Assembly: GCA_017414145.1 (NCBI GenBank) | Contig: JAFPQL010000130.1 | Coordinates: forward strand, 1-5,016 | Length of the DNA stretch: 5,016 nucleotides | Source: Oscillospiraceae bacterium | GTDB taxonomy: Bacteria > Bacillota_A > Clostridia > Oscillospirales > Ruminococcaceae | Direction of reading: 5' to 3' | Made by a program: the position numbers and the translations under genes | Notes under the pieces: generated by a model | What the model was told of the DNA's origin: nothing | The model's database searches: none | Seen by the model: only the letters and a program-made list of their open reading frames with translations | Shown: piece by piece, positions 1-4,945 of the stretch | How the letters are laid out: each line of letters starts with the position of its first letter | Numbering within the stretch: the stretch's first letter is position 1

Positions 1-438
1 CTCATCGCGGAAATCCAGCAGAGCTCGAATGTCACCTACCGCATCTATGACTACGAGCGCGTCGGGGATGACGGAAAGCCCAGAGAGCTGCACATCGACA
101 AGGCGGTCGCCGTGACCAAGACATGGTCCGCACCGCCGCGCATGAAGCGTCCGCCGATGCAGCGGGACGGCTTCACCAGTACGGTCATCGCGGACTGTCC
201 GAGCTTTACGGCATGGGAGTACCATGTGACGGAGCAGGCGGATTTCCCGCCGAGCGAGGGGCTGTCCTATACGCATCTGCTCGTGACGGACGGCGAAGCG
301 GCGCTGATCTATGACGACGGCGTGGTCATGCCGCTGCAAAAGGGCGACTCGGTCTTTCTGCCGGCGAGCTTCGGCGCGTATTCGATCCGGAGTCAGGACT
401 GCACGGTTCTCAGCACCCGCACGCTGCCGAAATTCTAA
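1..438 (+). CDS. manA: Mannose-6-phosphate isomerase, class I (C-terminal part, 5' end outside window)
   Basis: The frame is open from base 1 and ends at a TAA at 436-438, giving 145 residues of a protein whose start lies before the window. The enzyme interconverts mannose-6-phosphate and fructose-6-phosphate in the cytoplasm and is a zinc-dependent cupin-type isomerase. The visible part begins LIAEIQQSSNVTYRIYDYER, close to the conserved segment of the short (~310-320 aa) Firmicutes-type ManA. In this family the Arg of the TYR(I/V)YDY stretch lies in the active-site region. The later segment has the second cupin-like wording (GEAALIYDDG, then KGDSVFLPASFGAYSI) and a short tail ending LPKF. 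The N-terminal metal-binding half is not visible. glk follows on the same strand, separated by a 164-bp inserted element, so the two may once have been, or still be, co-transcribed. A GTG at 112 is internal and is not the real start. Confidence 0.92.
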   Translation, partial: LIAEIQQSSNVTYRIYDYERVGDDGKPRELHIDKAVAVTKTWSAPPRMKRPPMQRDGFTSTVIADCPSFTAWEYHVTEQADFPPSEGLSYTHLLVTDGEAALIYDDGVVMPLQKGDSVFLPASFGAYSIRSQDCTVLSTRTLPKF

Positions 439-440
439 CT

Positions 441-458
441 TAGGGCGTGTTGACACTA
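441..458 (+). repeat. Left terminal inverted repeat of the MITE-like element
   Basis: This is the 18-bp end TAGGGCGTGTTGACACTA. It is a perfect reverse complement of 587-604. It contains TTGACA and runs into TATAAT at 457-462, but these two are only 1 bp apart, so together they do not form a normal promoter. Confidence 0.88.
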
Positions 459-502
459 TAATAATATGCGGATTTTTGAGATGATTTTGTTCCGTTCAAG
501 GC

Positions 503-541
503 AAAAATCCGCAGGCGGGCTGTCGCCCGGCAAGGATTTTT
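503..541. terminator. Terminator-like hairpin carried inside the element
   Basis: AAAAATCC (503-510) pairs with GGATTTTT (534-541). Between them lies a GC-rich inner hairpin, CGGGC (516-520) and GCCCG (525-529), with a TGTC loop. The A-tract on one side and the T-tract on the other would let it act on either strand. It is interrupted by unpaired bases and competes with the 468-478/502-512 pairing, so termination strength is uncertain. If active, it would reduce read-through from manA into glk. Confidence 0.4.
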
Positions 542-586
542 AACGACGAACGGGGCAAAATCAGCCGAAAAGACGCGTGTCAGGCT

Positions 587-604
587 TAGTGTCAACACGC
601 CCTA
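587..604 (-). repeat. Right terminal inverted repeat of the MITE-like element
   Basis: This 18-bp end is the perfect reverse complement of 441-458. It ends 65 bp upstream of the glk start codon. Confidence 0.88.
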
Positions 605-608
605 GTAT

Positions 609-649
609 GCCGGCGTTCCGGCTTTCATTTCACCGGCCGTGTGCCGGAA
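609..649 (+). other. Alternative hairpins in the glk leader
   Basis: Between the inserted element and the glk ribosome site are two small stems, GCCGG/CCGGC at 609-613/618-622 (followed by TTTCATTT) and CCGGC/GCCGG at 633-637/643-647. A longer 7-bp pairing, 616-622 with 643-649, excludes both. The first stem could be a weak leftover terminator of manA. No convincing sigma-A promoter was found here, so glk may depend on transcription from upstream. Any regulatory role is speculative. Confidence 0.3.
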
Positions 650-654
650 TCAAC

Positions 655-661
655 GGAGGAG
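655..661 (+). promoter_or_regulatory. Ribosome binding site of glk
   Basis: GGAGGAG lies just ahead of ATG at 670, with 8-9 bases between. This strong site fixes the glk start at 670 rather than at the in-frame GTG at 577, which lies inside the inserted element and has no comparable site. Confidence 0.85.
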
Positions 662-669
662 CAAAATAC

Positions 670-1623
670 ATGAAGTACTATGTAGGCATTGATCTGGGCG
701 GCACAAACATTGTCGCCGGACTCGTGGACGAGAATTACAACATTCTCGGAAAGGTGTCCCGCAAGACGAACCGCCCGCGTCCCGCAGAGGAAATTGCGGC
801 GGATATGGCCGCCTGCGCGCTGGATGTCATCAAGCAGCAGGGGCTGACGACAGAGCAGGTCGAGTGGGTCGGCATCGGAACACCGGGCATCGCCAATTCC
901 GAAACCGGCATCATCGAGTATTCCAACAACCTGGACTTCCACAATGTCCCGATCGTCAAGTGGATTTCCGAGGCGACCGGCCTGCCGGCATTCGTCGAGA
1001 ACGACGCCAATGCGGCAGCCTACGGTGAATTTGTCGCGGGCGCGGCAAAGGGCGCGAGAAATGCGGTCTGCATCACGCTCGGCACGGGCGTCGGCGGCGG
1101 CATCATCATCGACGGCAAGATCTATGACGGCTCGAACTTCGCCGGCGCGGAGATCGGTCACACCGTCCTGAATCTCGACGGCCCGCAGTGTACCTGCGGC
1201 CGCAAAGGCTGCTTTGAGGTGTATTCCTCGGCGACCGGCCTGATCCGCATGACGAACGAAGCGATCAGCGCGCATCCGGAGAGCCTGATGAGCAAAACGG
1301 CCGCGGAGCAGGGCAAGGTCTCTGCGCGCACGGCATTTGACTGTATGCGGCAGGGCGACGCGGCGGCAAAGGCCGTGGTGGATTTCTACATCCGTGCGCT
1401 GGCAGCCGGCATCACGAATACGATCAACATTTTCCAGCCGGATGTGCTGTGCATCGGCGGCGGCGTCTGCAATGAGGGTGACGCGCTGCTGCTGCCCGTC
1501 AAGGAGATCATCGCAAAAGAGGTCTACACGCGCAATTCCGAAAAAAACGCTGAAATCGTCATCGCCAAGCTCGGCAATGACGCCGGCATCATCGGCGCGG
1601 CGTTCCTCGGCAAGGCGGTCTGA
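670..1623 (+). CDS. glk: ROK-family glucokinase
   Basis: This 317-residue cytoplasmic sugar kinase transfers phosphate from ATP to glucose, giving glucose-6-phosphate. The N-terminal phosphate-binding motif is DLGGTN (residues 8-13). ENDANAAAYGE (110-120) supplies the expected catalytic Asp112. LGTGVGGG (137-144) is the second nucleotide-site glycine motif. The ROK zinc site is complete: His164 in GAEIGH and the CxCGxxGCxE motif at 174-183 (Cys174, Cys176, Cys181). IGGG at 262-265 is the C-terminal adenosine-side motif. The length matches Firmicutes glucokinases (about 320 aa), and there is no N-terminal helix-turn-helix, so it is an enzyme rather than a ROK repressor. The start is set by the strong GGAGGAG site. 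It lies downstream of manA in the same direction and ends in a strong terminator shared with the opposing purA. Sugar specificity within ROK kinases (glucose, mannose, fructose, ManNAc) cannot be settled by eye; glucokinase is the best reading. Confidence 0.94.
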   Translation: MKYYVGIDLGGTNIVAGLVDENYNILGKVSRKTNRPRPAEEIAADMAACALDVIKQQGLTTEQVEWVGIGTPGIANSETGIIEYSNNLDFHNVPIVKWISEATGLPAFVENDANAAAYGEFVAGAAKGARNAVCITLGTGVGGGIIIDGKIYDGSNFAGAEIGHTVLNLDGPQCTCGRKGCFEVYSSATGLIRMTNEAISAHPESLMSKTAAEQGKVSARTAFDCMRQGDAAAKAVVDFYIRALAAGITNTINIFQPDVLCIGGGVCNEGDALLLPVKEIIAKEVYTRNSEKNAEIVIAKLGNDAGIIGAAFLGKAV

Positions 1624-1648
1624 CCGGCGGAAACGGCAAAACAGCATA

Positions 1649-1686
1649 AAAAAGAACCTGAGGATTCCGGTCCTCAGGTTCTTTTT
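1649..1686. terminator. Bidirectional intrinsic terminator between glk and purA
   Basis: A perfect 16-bp stem (1649-1664 with 1671-1686; core AAAGAACCTGAGGA) closes a 6-base loop TTCCGG. On the plus strand the 3' arm ends in CTTTTT, and on the minus strand the A-run at 1648-1653 supplies the U-tract. It begins 26 bp after the glk stop and ends 6 bp from the purA stop, so one structure serves both convergent genes. Confidence 0.93.
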
Positions 1687-1692
1687 CTGTCA

Positions 1693-2970
1693 TCAGTCGC
1701 GGTAGATCATGTGCTTGCGGTCCGGACCGGTCGAAATCATCGTGATCGGGCAGTCGATCAGCTTCTCGATGTATTCGACATAGGCCTGTGCTTCCTTCGG
1801 GAGCGCATCCCAGTCGGTCACGCCCATGATATCGGTCTTCCAGCCGGGGAGCTTCTGATAGATCGGCTTTGCCTTGTCGAGGCGGTCGCCGCTCGGAAAT
1901 TCCTCGGTGCGCACGCCGTTGATTTCGTAGGCGACGCAGACCGGAATTTCGTCCATATATCCAAGCACATCAATCAGAGACAGGGCGACATCGGTCGTGC
2001 CCTGCAGCGCGACGCCGTAGCGTGTTGCCACCGCGTCGAACCAGCCCATTCTGCGGGGACGGCCGGTCGTTGCGCCGAATTCGCCGTCGCTTCCGCCGCG
2101 TCTTCTGAGCTCATCGGCTTCCTCGCCGAAGATTTCGGTCGTGAACGGGCCCGCACCGACGCAGGAGGAATATGCCTTGACGACGGTGATGACGCGCTGA
2201 ATCTCGTGCGGCGGCAGGCAGGCACCGACAGCGCCGTAGCCCGCGAGCGTCGAGGACGAAGTAGTCATCGGGTAAATGCCGTTGGTGATGTCGCGCAGTG
2301 CGCCGAGCTGGCCTTCGAGCAGGATCTCCTTCTCGTCCTTGACCGCCTGACGCATCATCGCAGCCATATCGCACAGATACGGCTTGACGAACTCGCCGAC
2401 CTTCTTCAGATAAGCGAGCACCTCTGCCGGATCGAGCTTTTCCGCATCCGGATACAGTCCCGCGATGATCGCGTTCTTGATCGTGCAGACGCGCTCAACC
2501 TTTTCCGCGAGATTATCGTTATAGAGCTCAGCAAGCTGGAAGCCGATCTTCTGCGCCTTGTCGGAGTAATGCGGCGCGATGCCGGACTGCGTCGAGCCGA
2601 AGCTGTGCTTGCCCAGACGCTGCTCCTCCAGCTTATCAAACAGGACATGATAGGGCATGACGAGCTGTGCGCGGTCGGAGATGCGGATTTCCGGTGTCGG
2701 AACGCCGCCCTTTTTCAGCTCCTCCAGCTCGCGCTGAAACGCCTCTGCGTTGAACGCGGCACCCGGTCCGATGATGTTGACCGTACCCTTCTGAAAGACA
2801 CCGGACGGCAGAATGTGCAGGACATACTTGCCGTACTCGTTGATGATGGTGTGACCGGCATTGGCGCCGCCCTGAAAGCGGATGACATAATCCGCGTCCT
2901 CTGCGAAGACATCGGTCAGCTTGCCCTTGCCTTCATCGCCCCAGTTTCCGCCTACGATTGCAGTTACCAT
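1693..2970 (-). CDS. purA: Adenylosuccinate synthetase (divergent clade)
   Basis: This 425-residue cytoplasmic enzyme of AMP synthesis joins IMP and aspartate using GTP to form adenylosuccinate. NWGDEGKGK (9-17) carries the catalytic Asp12, and NAGHT (37-41) carries the catalytic His40. GIAPHYSDK (130-138) is the IMP loop, VGAGPF (271-276) is conserved, and GATTGRPRR (299-307) is the aspartate-binding loop with both key Arg. STGPDR (413-418) is near the C-terminus. Differences from the E. coli-type enzyme include EGQLGAL where EGAQGTL is usual (the IMP-contacting Gln is displaced), SLID in place of the guanine-site TKLD, and Lys141 where E. coli has Arg143. I recall similar wording in other Clostridia, so this is probably a lineage type rather than decay. 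The family start MVTAIVG is at 2970; the SD AAAGGA there is rather far away (12 bases). An in-frame ATG at 3015 behind GAGGG would add 15 residues. Asp12 argues against the 2-aminoadenine enzyme PurZ. Confidence 0.96.
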   Translation of the reverse strand: MVTAIVGGNWGDEGKGKLTDVFAEDADYVIRFQGGANAGHTIINEYGKYVLHILPSGVFQKGTVNIIGPGAAFNAEAFQRELEELKKGGVPTPEIRISDRAQLVMPYHVLFDKLEEQRLGKHSFGSTQSGIAPHYSDKAQKIGFQLAELYNDNLAEKVERVCTIKNAIIAGLYPDAEKLDPAEVLAYLKKVGEFVKPYLCDMAAMMRQAVKDEKEILLEGQLGALRDITNGIYPMTTSSSTLAGYGAVGACLPPHEIQRVITVVKAYSSCVGAGPFTTEIFGEEADELRRRGGSDGEFGATTGRPRRMGWFDAVATRYGVALQGTTDVALSLIDVLGYMDEIPVCVAYEINGVRTEEFPSGDRLDKAKPIYQKLPGWKTDIMGVTDWDALPKEAQAYVEYIEKLIDCPITMISTGPDRKHMIYRD

Positions 2971-3030
2971 ATTAAGCTCGATTCCTTTCCGTTTGAAAAG
3001 TCTTGGCGGGGACATAAATTTCCCTCTAAC

Positions 3031-3059
3031 ATGATACCACAAATTCCGGTTCTTGTCAA
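3031..3059 (-). promoter_or_regulatory. Sigma-A promoter of purA, overlapping the response-regulator stop codon
   Basis: Read on the minus strand, TTGACA (3059-3054) is followed after exactly 17 bases by TATCAT (3036-3031). TGG directly before the -10 gives an extended -10. The -35 is a perfect consensus and contains the TGA stop of the response regulator (3056-3058). Transcription should begin near 3025, giving a leader of about 55 bases to the ATG at 2970. That is too short for a purine riboswitch. purA is therefore likely an independent, strongly transcribed unit, with possible extra read-through from the kinase operon, as no terminator is seen between. Confidence 0.83.
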
Positions 3060-3706
3060 GCGCCGTCGGTCTGTCCCTGTGCGGGACGGACCTTTGTGTA
3101 ATAAAAGACCGCGAGCTGTGTTCTGTCGCGCAGACTGAGCTTATCCAGCAGCGTGCTGATGTAATTCCGGACGGTACCCTCGCTCAGATAGAGCTGACCG
3201 GCGATTTCGCGGTTGGAGCGTCCGGCGGCGACCTGCTCCAGGATCTCGCGCTCCTTTTCGGTGATGCCGTATGCACCGAAGTCAAAGCGCTCCCTGGCGC
3301 GCATCAGCTCCGGCAGCTTGCCGATGATCCGGTCGCCGAAGACCGTCTGCCCGCGCATGACCGCCTCCAGCGCCGGCGCGATGACCTCAAAATCCTGCTT
3401 CAGAATATAGCCCTTCGCGCCCATGTGCAGCGCGCTGATGATGTATTCGTCGTCGGAAAAGGTCGTCAGATAGAGGATGCGGGCATCCGGGTCGGTTCGC
3501 AGGATCTCCCGTCCGGCTTCGATGCCGCTCATGCCCTCCATGCGGATATCCATGAGAATGACATCGGGGCGGTGTGCGGCGTAGAGCCCGACCGCCTCCG
3601 CGCCGCTGCTGCCGATCGCCGCGACCGCAATCTGACCGGTGTTTTCCAGAATTGTTTTCAGCGACATTGCCACAAGCCTGTCGTCATCAATGACCACGAT
3701 CTTCAT
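3056..3706 (-). CDS. Two-component response regulator, NarL/LuxR type
   Basis: This 216-residue cytoplasmic DNA-binding regulator is the partner of the kinase encoded just upstream. The receiver domain (about 1-120) opens MKIVVIDDDR with the metal-binding acidic cluster Asp7/Asp8. The phosphoacceptor is Asp53 in LMDIRM, the switch Thr is at 81-82, and the conserved Lys103 is in YILKQ. A linker of about 25 residues leads to a LuxR-type helix-turn-helix (about 147-205) with ITEKEREILEQVAAGRSNRE and the recognition-helix region SEGTVRNYISTLLDKL. The ATG at 3706 has the site GAAGGAG 7 bases upstream. The gene begins inside the last codons of the kinase gene (20-bp overlap), which suggests translational coupling. 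Its stop codon is built into the -35 box of purA. The regulated genes cannot be read from this window; autoregulation is possible but unproven. Confidence 0.95.
   Translation of the reverse strand: MKIVVIDDDRLVAMSLKTILENTGQIAVAAIGSSGAEAVGLYAAHRPDVILMDIRMEGMSGIEAGREILRTDPDARILYLTTFSDDEYIISALHMGAKGYILKQDFEVIAPALEAVMRGQTVFGDRIIGKLPELMRARERFDFGAYGITEKEREILEQVAAGRSNREIAGQLYLSEGTVRNYISTLLDKLSLRDRTQLAVFYYTKVRPAQGQTDGA
3068..3092. other. Perfectly pairable inverted repeat just upstream of the purA promoter
   Basis: GGTCTGTCCC (3068-3077) can pair over all ten positions (one G-T) with GGGACGGACC (3083-3092) around a TGTGC loop. It lies in the last codons of the response-regulator gene and ends 8 bp upstream of the purA -35. 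It has no T-tract on the minus strand, so it is not an ordinary terminator of that operon. It may stabilise the mRNA 3' end, be an operator-like palindrome, or be chance within coding sequence. Confidence 0.4.
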
Positions 3707-4778
3707 GTTCCTGCTCCTTCGGTATTGTCATAAAAATGCGGAATCCGCGTTCAGACGGCGTAAAGGTGATGCGTCCGCCGCAGTCCGCGGCACGATCCTC
3801 CATGTTCTTCAGCCCGATGCCGCCGTGTCCGATTTCCGTGACGCAGCCGTTGTCCTCAATCTGCAGCTGATAAAACGCGGGGTGTTCGCGGAAAATGATG
3901 CTGATTTTGTCGCCGCCTGAGTGCCGGACGGCATTGGAGATGCCCTCCCTGACAACGCCCGCCGTGCAGAGCTTGACCTCTCCGGGGATACGCCCGCCGG
4001 CATCGTAATGCACCGTGACATCAAAGCGGTCGTCCACGCCGCCCGCCATTTCCCGGATGGTGCGTTCCAGATCAATCGCATCGTCGTGCAGGTCATGGAC
4101 GCTGGTGCGGATGCTGGTCATGGCGCCGTCCAGCGTCTCCTTCAGCTCAGAGAGCGGCGCGGCGAGCGATTCATCGCGGTTCAGCACGCGGAGCGCGCCT
4201 GTCTGCAAAATGGACCGCGTCAGCATATGTCCGACATTGTCGTGAATCTCGCGGGCAATGCGGTTGCGCTCGCGGAGTGTCGCCAGATGGATTTCATTGT
4301 CCTGCGCCTCCGCGAGCAGTCGGTTCTGCGCGGCAAGCTGCATATTTTTCTCGGTGATTTCATCGCGCAGGCCGGTCAGATGCCCGACCGTCTGCTCCAG
4401 TGCCGAAACGCGCTGATAGATCATCCATGCGGTCACGGCGCCCGCCGCCGTAATCAGGAGCTGCATCGCGTGGAACGACGACAGCCGCAGACAGACGCCC
4501 GCCGCGGGCAGCAGCGCCGGACAGCGCTTTTCGCAGAGCGCATCGTACAGCAGCAGGGGCGCCGCACAGAACATCACCGGCAGAAACCCGCAGAGCAGCG
4601 CCCAGCCCGCAATCAGCAGCGCTGCGAGCCGTGTGCCGGAGCGGAGCTGAATCACGGCAGAAACCGCGGCCGAAAGCAGCAGTGCCGTCACCGGCAGAAT
4701 CAGCCCGTCCGTCATGCCGAAGGCCGGAATGCAGATCAGGAGAATCGCACATTTTTCGAGCAGCCGGTTCAACGGCAT
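3687..4778 (-). CDS. Membrane sensor histidine kinase, HisKA_3 (NarX/DesK/LiaS-like) type
   Basis: This 363-residue kinase pairs with the overlapping response regulator. The N-terminal ~120 residues are hydrophobic, with segments at about 10-20, 25-44, 51-66, 67-80, 88-97 and 103-121. That suggests five or six membrane passes with almost no extracellular domain, as in DesK-like sensors of membrane state. A probable coiled coil (122-175) leads to the dimerisation domain with ERNRIAREIHDNVGHML, phosphoacceptor His179 and the HDxxxH phosphatase-type motif (His184). The ATPase domain has an N-box REGISNAVRHSGG (Asn282), a G1 box EDNG (308-311) and a G2 box GHGGIGLKNM (317-326). All catalytic motifs are present. 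Its stop overlaps the regulator start by 20 bp. ATG at 4778 is the first start after the SD AGGAGG, but only 2 bases separate them; TTG at 4772 (third codon) has an ideal 8-base spacing. The stimulus is unknown, and no ABC transporter is adjacent within the window. Confidence 0.95.
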   Translation of the reverse strand: MPLNRLLEKCAILLICIPAFGMTDGLILPVTALLLSAAVSAVIQLRSGTRLAALLIAGWALLCGFLPVMFCAAPLLLYDALCEKRCPALLPAAGVCLRLSSFHAMQLLITAAGAVTAWMIYQRVSALEQTVGHLTGLRDEITEKNMQLAAQNRLLAEAQDNEIHLATLRERNRIAREIHDNVGHMLTRSILQTGALRVLNRDESLAAPLSELKETLDGAMTSIRTSVHDLHDDAIDLERTIREMAGGVDDRFDVTVHYDAGGRIPGEVKLCTAGVVREGISNAVRHSGGDKISIIFREHPAFYQLQIEDNGCVTEIGHGGIGLKNMEDRAADCGGRITFTPSERGFRIFMTIPKEQEHEDRGH

Positions 4779-4780
4779 CG

Positions 4781-4786
4781 CCTCCT
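4781..4786 (-). promoter_or_regulatory. Ribosome binding site of the histidine kinase, unusually close to ATG
   Basis: On the minus strand AGGAGG is followed by CG and then ATG (4778), a 2-base gap that is shorter than the normal range. The stretch GAGAGGAGG also allows a shifted pairing further upstream. The third codon, TTG at 4772, is 8 bases away. The true start is one of these two, and the protein differs by only two residues. Confidence 0.7.
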
Positions 4787-4803
4787 CTCGTTGTTCTGTT
4801 CCG

Positions 4804-4832
4804 ATTATACCACATTTTGCGCGAAAGTGCAA
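4804..4832 (-). promoter_or_regulatory. Promoter of the kinase-regulator operon
   Basis: On the minus strand a perfect TATAAT (4809-4804) preceded by TGTGG forms an extended -10. A weak -35, TTGCAC (4832-4827), is 17 bases upstream. Transcription should begin near 4797, giving a leader of roughly 20 bases, just enough to hold the AGGAGG site. The -10 wording matches that of the purA promoter. Confidence 0.75.
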
Positions 4833-4883
4833 TGCAAAAGCGGGGAGCCCGCGCCGGCGATTTCTAAAGTGCTCTGCGAGGCA

Positions 4884-4936
4884 ACCAAAAACCCGTGGCG
4901 CGCGCCCATAATTATAGTTTTTGGTCGAGCTTTTTT
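4884..4936. other. Hairpin with flanking T-run upstream of the kinase gene
   Basis: ACCAAAAAC (4884-4892) pairs perfectly with GTTTTTGGT (4917-4925). Inside are the self-complementary GGCGCGCGCC and an AT-rich ATAATTAT. On the plus strand a T6 run (4931-4936) follows five bases after the stem, so it resembles an intrinsic terminator, yet no plus-strand gene precedes it. On the minus strand it could be the terminator of a gene lying beyond the window, with the T-tract inside its 3' arm. Function is unresolved. Confidence 0.45.
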
Positions 4937-4945
4937 GCGCGGAGC

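Larger units (their letters stand above)
441..604. mobile_element. MITE-like palindromic element between manA and glk
   Basis: The element is bounded by a perfect 18-bp inverted repeat, TAGGGCGTGTTGACACTA at 441-458 and its complement at 587-604. It is 164 bp long with no credible coding frame. If the mobile unit starts at GGGCG, both ends are flanked by TA, which would fit a TA target duplication as made by several IS families. Internal stems nest inside the ends: 483-497 with 548-562 (15 positions, two of them G-U in RNA), 503-510 with 534-541, and 516-520 with 525-529. In addition 468-478 is a perfect complement of 502-512, an alternative pairing. The whole insert can therefore fold as one long hairpin, as MITEs typically do. 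It lacks a transposase and would have to be moved in trans. The parent IS family cannot be named from this copy alone. It starts 2 bp after the manA stop codon and ends 65 bp before the glk start. Confidence 0.75.

Noticed and set aside
112..438. A separate small gene starting at GTG 112
   Set aside because: The same frame is open back to base 1 and reads as conserved ManA sequence, so this is the interior of manA.
450..467. Promoter made by TTGACA and TATAAT at the left end of the inserted element
   Set aside because: TTGACA (450-455) and TATAAT (457-462) are one base apart. For either hexamer no partner at 16-18 bp is convincing.
577..669. N-terminal extension of glk from GTG at 577
   Set aside because: It would start inside the inserted element without a ribosome site. 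ROK glucokinases begin just before the DLGGTN motif, as the ATG at 670 does.
625..1647. A minus-strand reading frame (340 codons) antisense to glk
   Set aside because: The plus strand carries all ROK motifs in order with a strong ribosome site. The antisense product has no recognisable motif and begins inside the glk/purA terminator.
1693..2970. PurZ-like enzyme for 2-aminoadenine synthesis
   Set aside because: PurZ proteins replace the catalytic Asp of the GDEGKGK motif, whereas Asp12 is present here. There is no phage context, and the adjacent genes are housekeeping.
2971..3030. Purine riboswitch ahead of purA
   Set aside because: The leader after the promoter is only about 55 bases and lacks the three-way junction arrangement or a terminator.
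1711..3138. A long plus-strand reading frame (475 codons) antisense to purA
   Set aside because: It lies opposite a fully conserved purA with intact motifs, is rich in Arg/Asp/Ala as expected of an antisense shadow in GC-rich DNA, and has no ribosome site or recognisable domain.
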